From assembly GCA_013298445.1 (NCBI GenBank), contig JAAFHQ010000039.1, positions 1-15,971 on the forward strand: DNA of 15,971 nt, written 5' to 3'. Positions 6,932-13,891 of this stretch are shown one piece after another. The stretch is from Chitinophagales bacterium (GTDB lineage: Bacteria > Bacteroidota > Bacteroidia > Chitinophagales > Saprospiraceae). The stretch's first letter is position 1. Each line of letters starts with the position of its first letter. Position numbers and translations under genes: made by a program. Under the pieces are notes generated by a model. That model ran no database searches and was not told where the DNA came from. It saw only the letters and a list, made by a program, of their open reading frames with translations.

Positions 6932-8656
6932 ATGATTATCGAAAGCATCGAGACAGAGGTACTTAAATTTGAGGAGTTTGATTACAAACGTCCGGATATG
7001 GCTCAATTATCTGCTGATTTTGAGCGACTTTTTACTGCTTTTAATCAGGCGGACTCCTTTGAGCAGCAACGAGTTATTTTCGAAGAAGTAAATGAACTCC
7101 GTGCTACATTCAGTACGATGTACAATATATGCCACATTCGGCATACCATTGATACGAGGGATACTTTTTACGATGCTGAGAATACTTTTTTCAACCAGGA
7201 ACTGCCCACCTTTCAATCTTTCAATACCAGGCTTCACAATATCCTGCTAAACTCGGGCTTTCGCGATGGCTTTGAGCAAGAGTGGGGAGAACAGTTCTTT
7301 CGGATTGCGGAACTCAATCGACGCACTTTTACCCCGGAGATTTTAACCGATTTGCAGGAAGAAAATCGGCTGAGTAGCGAATATGTTCGTACCAAAGCGG
7401 GAGCTCAAATTGAATTTCAGGGAGAAACCTACAACTTGTCGGCGCTCTCTCCATTAGAACTGTCGGAAGATCGTGCGTTGCGTCAAGCTGCCAGTGAAGC
7501 AAAATGGGCTTTTTTTGCAGAACACGCAGGGGAAATAGAAGGTTTTTATGACCAATTGGTGAAAACCCGCCACAATATTGCCCAAAAACTAGGCTATGCC
7601 CAATTCACGGATTTAGGCTACGACCGCCTGACTCGTTCCGATTACAATGCTGATGATCTGATTGGTTTTAGAGAAGAAATTGTCAAATACATTGTGCCTT
7701 TGGCCAGTCGTTTGTACGAACGCCAAAAAAAACGCCTCGGATTGGATCAACTCTTTTACTATGATGAAGAGTTTCGATTTGCTTCTGGTAACCCCAAACC
7801 TCAAGGCGAACCTTCCTGGATAGTTGAGCAGGCCCAACAGATGTACAGAGAAATGTCGCCGGAAACGGACGAGTTTTTTACCCTCATGCAGGACGCCCAC
7901 CTAATGGACCTTGAAAACAAAGCAGGTAAAGCGACTGGCGGGTATTGTACCTACATCGAAGGATATCGAGCACCATATATTTTTTCTAACTTCAATGGCA
8001 CCAGTGGTGATGTCGATGTGCTTACGCATGAGTGTGGTCATGCTTTTCAAGTGTTCAATAGCCGAAACATTGGCTTGAGTGAATACAAATGGCCAACTTT
8101 TGAAGCCTGTGAAATCCATTCCATGAGTATGGAGTTTTTTGCCTGGCCCTGGATACATTTGTTTTTTGGCCCAGATTCGGACAAATACAAGTTCATGCAT
8201 TTGTCTAATTCCATTTACTTTTTGCCCTACGGCGCTGCCATTGATGAATTCCAGCACCGGATTTATGCCAATCCAGAGATGAGTCCAGAGGAGCGCAATC
8301 AGGTGTGGTCGGAAATGGAGCAAAAGTATTTGCCCCACCGCAACTATGGCGATAATGCCTTTTTAAAACGAGGTGGATATTGGCATAAGCAAGGGCACGT
8401 ATTTACCACGCCCTTTTATTACATCGATTATGTCCTGGCCCAAATTTGTGCTTTCCAGTACTGGAAATGGGATCAACACAATCATGCCGCAGCCTGGGAA
8501 AGTTACGTGCGTTTGTGCAAAGAAGGAGGCAGTAAATCCTTTTTGGAATTGGTAGATTTGGCAGGTATCAAGTCTCCTTTTCAGAAAGGTTGTGTAAAGG
8601 AAGTAGCCGAAGACATCGCCAATTGGTTGGAAAATATCGATGATTCACGTTTTTGA
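6932..8656 (+). CDS. M3 family oligoendopeptidase (PepF-like zinc metallopeptidase)
   Basis: A 574-residue cytoplasmic-type protein without a signal peptide. It carries the zinc motif HECGH (His366, Glu367, His370) within DVLTHECGHAFQ, and a third ligand Glu394 in FEACEIHSMSMEF, 24 residues beyond His370, as in the M3 family. ATGGYCTYIEGYRAPYIFSNFNGT just upstream and YADYV-like ending segments (TPFYYIDYVLAQICAFQYWKW) match the oligoendopeptidase F (M3B) branch. These enzymes cleave short peptides, typically 6 to 20 residues, in peptide turnover. Length fits the family (about 560-600). Divergent from uppS. A weak TTTATTTG motif at 6885-6892 is the best promoter candidate. Single gene by spacing: 121 bases to the next start. 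Confidence 0.92.
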   Translation: MIIESIETEVLKFEEFDYKRPDMAQLSADFERLFTAFNQADSFEQQRVIFEEVNELRATFSTMYNICHIRHTIDTRDTFYDAENTFFNQELPTFQSFNTRLHNILLNSGFRDGFEQEWGEQFFRIAELNRRTFTPEILTDLQEENRLSSEYVRTKAGAQIEFQGETYNLSALSPLELSEDRALRQAASEAKWAFFAEHAGEIEGFYDQLVKTRHNIAQKLGYAQFTDLGYDRLTRSDYNADDLIGFREEIVKYIVPLASRLYERQKKRLGLDQLFYYDEEFRFASGNPKPQGEPSWIVEQAQQMYREMSPETDEFFTLMQDAHLMDLENKAGKATGGYCTYIEGYRAPYIFSNFNGTSGDVDVLTHECGHAFQVFNSRNIGLSEYKWPTFEACEIHSMSMEFFAWPWIHLFFGPDSDKYKFMHLSNSIYFLPYGAAIDEFQHRIYANPEMSPEERNQVWSEMEQKYLPHRNYGDNAFLKRGGYWHKQGHVFTTPFYYIDYVLAQICAFQYWKWDQHNHAAAWESYVRLCKEGGSKSFLELVDLAGIKSPFQKGCVKEVAEDIANWLENIDDSRF

Positions 8657-8777
8657 TTTGAGAAACGCAGAAAAATTAACTTGCCTCAAAAAAAATCGGG
8701 AAGTAATTTTTTGCGTCATACTAAGGTGAATAACTACCGCCTTGATAAACCGATTTTTGTAAACAAATACTAATCCC

Positions 8778-9857
8778 ATGGAACTGATTTTACAATGCTT
8801 TGCTACGGCATTTACATTGACCTATTTCGCTATTCCATCAATCATTAAAATTGCTTTGGACAAAAATCTGATGGATAATCCCGGCGAAAGAAGTTCACAT
8901 GAAGTCAGTACACCTTCCTTAGGAGGTATTGCTATTTTTGCAGGGGTGATTTTTGCCATTGTCATGTGGGCTCCTACCCCTATTTTTTCTCAGGTACAAT
9001 ACCTGCTTGGCGCATTTATCATCATTTTTTTGATTGGGGCAAAAGACGATATTGCTCCCGTGTCACCGACTAAAAAAATACTGGCCCAGGTGGCTGCAGC
9101 GACCATTATTGTACTCTGTTCCAATGTGCAATTGCAAAGTTTTTATGGCTTCTTGGGGATACACAATTCACTACATCCCTGGGTTTACCTCTTTGTTTCC
9201 ATTTTTACCATTTTGGTTTTGATCAATGCCTTCAACCTGATTGATGGCATCGATGGTTTGGCTGCTTGTATTGGAGCCTTGATTTGTACGGTGTTGGGCT
9301 GCTGGTTTTACCTCACTGGTCAAATGGAATTTACGGTAGTGGCTTTTGCAACAGTAGGCGCAATTCTGGCATTTTTGCGCTACAACATTAGCCCGGCTCA
9401 GATTTTTATGGGCGATACTGGCTCTTTGCTCATCGGTATGATCTGTGCCATTTTGATCGTTAAATTCATCGATACCAATTACCATCTTCCGGTGGATAAT
9501 GCCTATCGCTTTCAAGGTGGCCCTGCGGTGGCTATTGGGATAATGGTCATTCCCATTTTTGATACTTTGCGGGTATTCATCACCCGGATGATGCGAGGGA
9601 TCTCGCCATTCAAACCAGACCGCCGGCACATCCACCATTTGTTGGTTGATGTAGGTTTTAACCACATGGAGGCAACCGCTATTTTGGTTTTTGTCAATAG
9701 CTGTTTTATCTTGTTTGTGTTTAGCTTTCATGCCCTGCTCAACATGCATTGGATCATTCTCATTATGGGGCTGGTCGCAGGTGCGCTCACGTATTACCTG
9801 CACAAGCGTTTACGTGGGCTGAACCAGGCTAAACTGCAACTCAAAGAATCTTTATGA
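8778..9857 (+). CDS. WecA/TagO-like polyprenyl-phosphate GlcNAc-1-phosphate transferase (glycosyltransferase family 4)
   Basis: A 359-residue polytopic membrane protein with about ten hydrophobic segments. Family signatures in order: NPGERSSHEVSTPSLGG (residues 34-50), GAKDD with the Asp90-Asp91 pair, NAFNLIDGIDGLA (Asn153, Asp156, Asp159), the GDTGS loop (212-216), and the cytoplasmic HIHH motif (284-287). This set defines the MraY/WecA superfamily, and the HIHH and NLIDGIDGLA forms point to the WecA/TagO/WbpL branch rather than MraY. It would transfer a GlcNAc- (or related) 1-phosphate to undecaprenyl phosphate, the first step of O-antigen, teichoic-type or capsule glycan assembly. The exact sugar cannot be read from sequence. 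Its TGA overlaps the crcB ATG (ATGA), indicating an operon. Confidence 0.9.
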   Translation: MELILQCFATAFTLTYFAIPSIIKIALDKNLMDNPGERSSHEVSTPSLGGIAIFAGVIFAIVMWAPTPIFSQVQYLLGAFIIIFLIGAKDDIAPVSPTKKILAQVAAATIIVLCSNVQLQSFYGFLGIHNSLHPWVYLFVSIFTILVLINAFNLIDGIDGLAACIGALICTVLGCWFYLTGQMEFTVVAFATVGAILAFLRYNISPAQIFMGDTGSLLIGMICAILIVKFIDTNYHLPVDNAYRFQGGPAVAIGIMVIPIFDTLRVFITRMMRGISPFKPDRRHIHHLLVDVGFNHMEATAILVFVNSCFILFVFSFHALLNMHWIILIMGLVAGALTYYLHKRLRGLNQAKLQLKESL

Positions 9858-10222
9858 CGCATTGGTGGCTGGTTTTTTTAGGGGGCGGTTTGGGCAGTTT
9901 GCTTCGTTTTGCCATAGCGCGTTGGCTGGCTCAACCTGGACCACATTTTCCCTGGGCTACTTTTTGGACCAACTTGTTTAGTTGTGTTGTGCTGGGCGTG
10001 TTGGCGGGTTTGCGCCTCAAAGGACTCTTGCAACCCAATGCCCAATACCTACTGATGACAGGGTTTTGTGGTGGCTTTAGCACTTTTTCTACCCTAAGCT
10101 TAGAGGCCTGGAATTTGTTGGAACAGCAACACTTGACTTTGGCTTTGCTGTACGTACTACTCAGTGTTGTTTTAGGTGTTTTGATGATTTTTTGCGGCAT
10201 CAAAGCTGTAATGATGGTATAG
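9854..10222 (+). CDS. crcB: Fluoride channel CrcB/Fluc
   Basis: A 122-residue protein with four transmembrane helices, the standard size for one Fluc subunit; Fluc works as a dual-topology dimer that lets fluoride out of the cell. Seen: LGGGLGSLLRFAIARW at the N-terminus, the pore Asn in FWTNLFSCVVLG, and the GFCGGFSTFSTLS signature with the F-box Phe and pore Ser/Thr residues. The start overlaps the WecA-like gene by four bases. No fluoride riboswitch can lie directly before it because the upstream bases are coding. A strong AT-rich inverted repeat follows the stop directly. Confidence 0.93.
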   Translation: MTHWWLVFLGGGLGSLLRFAIARWLAQPGPHFPWATFWTNLFSCVVLGVLAGLRLKGLLQPNAQYLLMTGFCGGFSTFSTLSLEAWNLLEQQHLTLALLYVLLSVVLGVLMIFCGIKAVMMV

Positions 10223-10264
10223 CTTATTTGATTTTTTTTGTTTTTAGAAAAAATCAAACAAGCT
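10221..10264. terminator. AT-rich hairpin after crcB
   Basis: AGCTTATTTGATTTTTT (10221-10237) and AAAAAATCAAACAAGCT (10248-10264) are inverted repeats of 17 bases with one mismatch and a 10-base loop. It overlaps the crcB stop codon and ends 22 bases before the tryptophan dioxygenase ATG. It is probably a terminator or 3' end-protecting hairpin. It lacks a downstream T-run on the plus strand, so termination may be partial and the next gene may be read through. Confidence 0.6.
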
Positions 10265-10286
10265 CTCAAGTAAAAATGTGCTGGTT

Positions 10287-11222
10287 ATGCGCTTGACTCA
10301 CGAAATGTTGGACCGGCTGGACCAACTTGAAGCCAAATATGGCCAAATGGGCCAGGATATGTTGTCCTATCTGGACGGGCTTTTGTACGCGGATTATCTG
10401 ACTTATTGGGATTACATCCATCTGGATACCTTATTGAGCTTGCAAAAGCCACAAACCCAATTCCCTGATGAAAACATCTTCATCATTTACCACCAAATTA
10501 CTGAACTGTATTTCAAGTTGAGTTTGTTGGCTTTGCGGCAATTGTTGGCGGAGGAACACCCTACTCCAGCTTTCTTCCTGCGCCAAATGAAGCGGGTCAA
10601 TCGTTATTTCGATCAATTGGTACAGTCCTTCGACATCATGGTGGAAGGTATGGATCGCGATGAGTTCCTCAAATTCCGCATGAGCCTCCTACCCTCCAGT
10701 GGCTTCCAATCGGCTCAATTCCGCATGATCGAAATCCTGTGTACCGACTTTGTAAACCTGCTCCATCCCGAGCATCGCGAGAAGGCCACCGAGTCGGCCA
10801 CCTGCGCCGATTTGTACCCCTATTTGTACTGGCAATCGGGAGCGACAGAGTTGGCTACAGGAAAAAAAACGCTCACCCTGCAGCAATTTGAGAGAAAATA
10901 CCGCCAGGATTTGATCCAACTGGGTGAAGATTACCGCTACAAAAACAGCTGGCAACGCTACCAACAATTGCACCTGGAAGGCGAAGAAGCGGAACAAATT
11001 CGCCAGGAATTGCGTGAATTTGACCAAAAGGTGAATGTAAAATGGCGCTTGTCGCACTTCCGTTCTGCCGTGCGCTACCTGGACAACAAGCCACAAATCA
11101 TCGAAGCCACGGGGGGGACAAACTGGCAGAAGTACCTTCCTCCAAGGTTTCAATTGGTGTCATTTTTCCCGGGATTGTGGTCGGAAGAGGAGAAGGGAGA
11201 GTGGGGAAAGAGGATTGGATGA
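10287..11222 (+). CDS. kynA: Tryptophan 2,3-dioxygenase
   Basis: A heme enzyme that opens the indole ring of L-tryptophan to N-formylkynurenine, the first step of the kynurenine pathway. The 311-residue helical protein aligns with TDO signatures: LTYWDYIHLDTLLSLQKP (xanthomonad TDO has TYGGYLRLDQLL), FIIYHQITELYFK with His69 at the active site, FRMSLLPSSGFQSAQFR with the substrate-carboxylate Arg131, the heme-ligand His257 in WRLSHFRSAVR, and TGGTNW where TDOs have TGGSSG (Thr275 conserved). So it is a diverged but complete TDO. A GTG start at 10278 would add three residues; ATG 10287 is preferred. No other kynurenine gene is in the window. The product may feed tryptophan catabolism or kynurenine-based NAD synthesis. 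Confidence 0.88.
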   Translation: MRLTHEMLDRLDQLEAKYGQMGQDMLSYLDGLLYADYLTYWDYIHLDTLLSLQKPQTQFPDENIFIIYHQITELYFKLSLLALRQLLAEEHPTPAFFLRQMKRVNRYFDQLVQSFDIMVEGMDRDEFLKFRMSLLPSSGFQSAQFRMIEILCTDFVNLLHPEHREKATESATCADLYPYLYWQSGATELATGKKTLTLQQFERKYRQDLIQLGEDYRYKNSWQRYQQLHLEGEEAEQIRQELREFDQKVNVKWRLSHFRSAVRYLDNKPQIIEATGGTNWQKYLPPRFQLVSFFPGLWSEEEKGEWGKRIG

Positions 11223-11322
11223 GCGTGTTTAGACCAATAAACAAGAGTAATCAGCAAACACCGCTGCATCTTTCCCCAAAAAAATGCAGTTTTGCAGCAT
11301 CATTCATCAAATCATTAGCGTA

Positions 11323-11496
11323 ATGAACTTCAAGCAAATTTTGGTTGGCTTCCTCATCTTAGCCATGCTTGGATTCGGATTTGTCCAATTTCAATCCGAT
11401 TTGGCCATTATTTCCAGCAACGCCTTTTCGCTGATTGGCATCATCGTGGTGGTGGCCTTGTTGGGGTATGGGGCATATCGGATTTTGAGAGACTAA
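11323..11496 (+). CDS. Small membrane protein of unknown function, 57 residues
   Basis: Not recognised. It has two hydrophobic segments (residues 6-23 and 35-53) with a short polar hairpin (QSDLAIISSN) between and a charged C-terminus (YRILRD), suggesting a two-helix inner-membrane protein. A longer in-frame start at 11284 exists, but the start at 11323 puts Lys4 just before the first helix as in similar small proteins. It lies 100 bases after the tryptophan dioxygenase gene. Repeat copy B begins 7 bases after its TAA stop. Codon use and hydrophobic pattern favour a real gene, but length limits certainty. Confidence 0.6.
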   Translation: MNFKQILVGFLILAMLGFGFVQFQSDLAIISSNAFSLIGIIVVVALLGYGAYRILRD

Positions 11497-11503
11497 GATA
11501 AAG

Positions 11504-11610
11504 GTTGAGAAAGTTGAGAAAGTTTAGGCTACCGCAACGATTTTGACAAAGTCCTTGTCTAAGTCGTTGCGGTAGCCTAAACCTTCTAAACCTCCCTCAA
11601 CCTTCTCAAC
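11504..11610 (+). repeat. Structured intergenic repeat, copy B (9-base repeat arms, conserved core)
   Basis: The left arm is GTTGAGAAA twice then GTTTAG (11504-11527). The core is GCTACCGCAACGA, a loop, and TCGTTGCGGTAGC (11528-11576). The right arm is CTAAAC, CTTCTAAAC, CTCCCTCAAC, CTTCTCAAC (11577-11610). Bases 11522-11540 pair perfectly with 11564-11582 (19 bp), and pairing continues outward with mismatches. The loop holds a small nested hairpin, GACAA-N5-TTGTC (11545-11559). It fills the spacer between the convergent small membrane protein gene (stop at 11494-11496) and the GH127 gene (stop at 11614-11616). It is homologous to copy A, in opposite orientation in the window. Confidence 0.9.
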
Positions 11611-11613
11611 TCC

Positions 11614-13359
11614 TCACGGAATTTTCACCTCCTTCACTTTTCTCGGCAACCAAACCAGCATTTGGTTCGATCCCCGATTGCACCAGGAAAAATAAGGCAC
11701 TGCCGTGATTTTTTGCTTGATGGTTTGTACACCAATTCCATCGGCGGTAGGCACAATGGCCATACCTGTTCCCGTCAGCGTCATCACGCCACCTAGTAAT
11801 TCGGGATGCCATTCCGCAGCGAATTTCACCTGATCGGGTACGATCAAATTCCAGGCTGAGCCTTTGTGGTCGACACCCTCAACGCAATACACCAAGGGGC
11901 CCCGCTGAAAGGCTACGCGGTTGAGGTTGTCTTTTACTTCATCCCGTGCAACAACTCTGCGAATGGGCATGGCCAGATCAAGTTCTACCACGTCACCCGG
12001 TTTCCAACTGCGTTCTACAATCAAGTACCCTTCTTCCAGGCGCAGGTTTTGGGTTTGGCCGTTGACCCGTAGTGTAGCAAAATTGGTAGGTGTTGCATCC
12101 AAAAATTTATAGAGTGAACCAGCTCCCGGGTTGCCCTTGGCCCAGCCCGGCAGGCGAATTTTTAGTGCGAACTGTTGACCCGCAGTTTGGGGATCAACCT
12201 GGATTTTGATCACTCCTTTCCAGGGATATTCCGTTTCTTGTTTGATGCCCACTGCGCCGCTGCTCAGCCCAATTTTTGTATTGCTACCCACAAACAAATT
12301 GACATAAATGCTCTGGGCATCAGCTGCGTAAATGTAATCGCCTAGCGAAGCAATCAAACGGGCAATATTGGAAGGACAGCAAGCGGTACCAAACCATTCC
12401 CGACGATTGTGCGTACCACTGGAGGCCAGGGGATTGCCATAAAAGAACCGATCACCACTCAGTGATAATCCATCAAGGGCCCCATTGTACAAGCTTTTTT
12501 CCAATACGTCAATGAATTTGGTTTGTCCTGTCAGGCGGTTCATCCGTTGGTTCCAAAACACCATACCGACCGAGGCACAGGTTTCGCAGTATGCTCTTTC
12601 GTTGGGCAAGTCATAATCATTGGAAAAACCTTCATTGGAACCCGAAGACCCAATCCCCCCGGTGATGTACATGTTGCGCTCCACCACATCGTCCCATACG
12701 GTACTCATGGCCTTCAGGTAAGTTTCATCCCCGGTATAAGAAGCCACGTCGGCAGCACCCGTGTACAGGTACATGGCGCGTACGGCATGGCCAGTGATTT
12801 GGGTAGTTTGGCTTACCGGTTTTACATCCTGAGCGTAGGCTGTATCTTTCCACTCCGTCCAGGTGTAACCGTGCGCGTAACCATGGCCCCGCTCCTCCAA
12901 CAACCAATGTGAAAAATCGAGAAAACGTTGGTCTTTGCTGACTTGATACACTTTTACCAGGGCCAGTTCCAGTTCCTGATGCCCCGTCACCCAGTGGCGT
13001 TTGCCCGGGCCAAAAAGGCTCATCATGTGTTCCACCATGCGGATACCGACATCGAGCAATTTGCGCTTGCCCGTGGCATTGTAGTAGGCCACTGCAGCTT
13101 CCAACAAGTGCCCGGTGTTGTAATCCTCATGCATCGACATGTCGGTCCAACGTTTGTCGATGCCAGTCAGGGTGTAATAGGTATTGATGTACCCGTCCTT
13201 TTGTTGGGCGGCGGCAATTTTGTCGATCCACTCGTCACATTTGGCTTCGAGCTGAGGGTCGGGTTTGTTATTTAGGGCATAAGCCATCGCCTCCAGGGCT
13301 TTGTACACATCGGAGTCATCGTAAAAAATGCCTTCGAATTTGCCGGGCAAAATGAACAA
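11614..13359 (-). CDS. GH127-type beta-L-arabinofuranosidase, 5'-truncated (probable gene remnant)
   Basis: An intact 581-codon frame for the catalytic and C-terminal beta domains of glycoside hydrolase family 127, enzymes that release L-arabinofuranose from plant glycans. The zinc/nucleophile set is present: Glu259 and Cys261 in CETCASVGM, and Cys327-Cys328 in FGTACCPSNIARL. It ends properly with YFSWCNRGSNQMLVWLP. The start is abnormal. The frame opens with a TTG codon directly at FILPGKFEGIFYDDSDVYK, a segment that lies about 80 residues into characterised homologues, and a TAA stop sits four codons upstream. No signal peptide and no first helices are encoded. Only 54 bases separate the frame from the divergent coaD ATG, so the missing coding sequence is gone rather than frameshifted. 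The loss seems recent because no internal stops have built up. It may be untranslated or yield an unstable protein. Confidence 0.82.
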   Translation of the reverse strand: MFILPGKFEGIFYDDSDVYKALEAMAYALNNKPDPQLEAKCDEWIDKIAAAQQKDGYINTYYTLTGIDKRWTDMSMHEDYNTGHLLEAAVAYYNATGKRKLLDVGIRMVEHMMSLFGPGKRHWVTGHQELELALVKVYQVSKDQRFLDFSHWLLEERGHGYAHGYTWTEWKDTAYAQDVKPVSQTTQITGHAVRAMYLYTGAADVASYTGDETYLKAMSTVWDDVVERNMYITGGIGSSGSNEGFSNDYDLPNERAYCETCASVGMVFWNQRMNRLTGQTKFIDVLEKSLYNGALDGLSLSGDRFFYGNPLASSGTHNRREWFGTACCPSNIARLIASLGDYIYAADAQSIYVNLFVGSNTKIGLSSGAVGIKQETEYPWKGVIKIQVDPQTAGQQFALKIRLPGWAKGNPGAGSLYKFLDATPTNFATLRVNGQTQNLRLEEGYLIVERSWKPGDVVELDLAMPIRRVVARDEVKDNLNRVAFQRGPLVYCVEGVDHKGSAWNLIVPDQVKFAAEWHPELLGGVMTLTGTGMAIVPTADGIGVQTIKQKITAVPYFSWCNRGSNQMLVWLPRKVKEVKIP

Positions 13360-13385
13360 TTTATTTTTTTATCGCCCCTATGGTT

Positions 13386-13393
13386 TATCTTTG
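13386..13393 (+). promoter_or_regulatory. -7 promoter element for coaD
   Basis: TATCTTTG, an exact TAnnTTTG match, lies 20 bases before the coaD ATG and predicts a leader of about 15 bases. The upstream T-rich stretch has no clear TTG -33 element. The site lies in the short spacer next to the truncated GH127 frame. Confidence 0.5.
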
Positions 13394-13413
13394 ACGGGAA
13401 ATCCCTGCACCTT

Positions 13414-13872
13414 ATGGCTCAGATTGCAGTATTCCCGGGATCATTCGACCCCATCACCGTTGGTCATGTCGATTTGGTGCATCGCGCCCTCCCTCTTTTT
13501 GATAAAGTGATAATAGCGGTGGGTGTAAATACCCAAAAGAATTCCCTTTTTACGCTGGATCAGCGTCTGGATTGGATCAAGGCGGTATTTGCCGATGAAC
13601 CCCGTGTAGAAGTGGATTATTTTGAAAACCTGACGGCGGATTTTTGCCGAAAAATCGGGGCAAAATATCTGCTGCGGGGCTTGCGGAATGCTTCCGATTT
13701 TGATTACGAAAAAACGATCTCCCAGCTCAACGCCATCATCGGGGACGGTTTGGAGACCATCTTTTTGATCAGCCAACCAGCCTATTCCCACATCAGTTCG
13801 ACCATCGTTCGGGAAATCATCAAAGGTGGTGGCGATGCTTCGCCCTTTATTCCGCCCCAGGTGAAAATCTAG
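13414..13872 (+). CDS. coaD: Phosphopantetheine adenylyltransferase
   Basis: Transfers AMP from ATP to 4'-phosphopantetheine to give dephospho-CoA, the penultimate step of coenzyme A synthesis; normally a cytoplasmic hexamer. The 152-residue protein has family length. It shows GSFDPITVGHVDL (residues 9-21, with His18 of the TxGH signature), LRGLRNASDFDYE (substrate-binding Arg and Asn), and ISSTIVREI near the C-terminus. It ends normally at PFIPPQVKI. pruA starts 19 bases after its stop, so the two are probably co-transcribed although their pathways are unrelated. The head-to-head neighbour is the truncated GH127 frame. Confidence 0.95.
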   Translation: MAQIAVFPGSFDPITVGHVDLVHRALPLFDKVIIAVGVNTQKNSLFTLDQRLDWIKAVFADEPRVEVDYFENLTADFCRKIGAKYLLRGLRNASDFDYEKTISQLNAIIGDGLETIFLISQPAYSHISSTIVREIIKGGGDASPFIPPQVKI

Positions 13873-13891
13873 TACAACCAAATTACCAAAT

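Noticed and set aside
8681..8713. Promoter for the WecA-like gene (TTG, 20 bases, TAATTTTTTG)
   Set aside because: The -7 match needs two extra T bases and the site is about 65 bases from the ATG; too weak to list as a feature.
9171..9803. Long minus-strand frame (210 codons) opposite the WecA-like gene
   Set aside because: The translation is a His/Gln/Asn-rich mirror of a membrane-protein gene with no family likeness; the plus-strand gene has all catalytic motifs.
9700..9853. Fluoride riboswitch ahead of crcB
   Set aside because: The bases upstream are coding for the WecA-like protein and the starts overlap by four bases; no crcB-motif pseudoknot was recognised.
13441..13881. Minus-strand frame of 146 codons opposite coaD
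   Set aside because: It is a shadow of coaD; it shows no recognisable motif and fully overlaps a well-identified gene.
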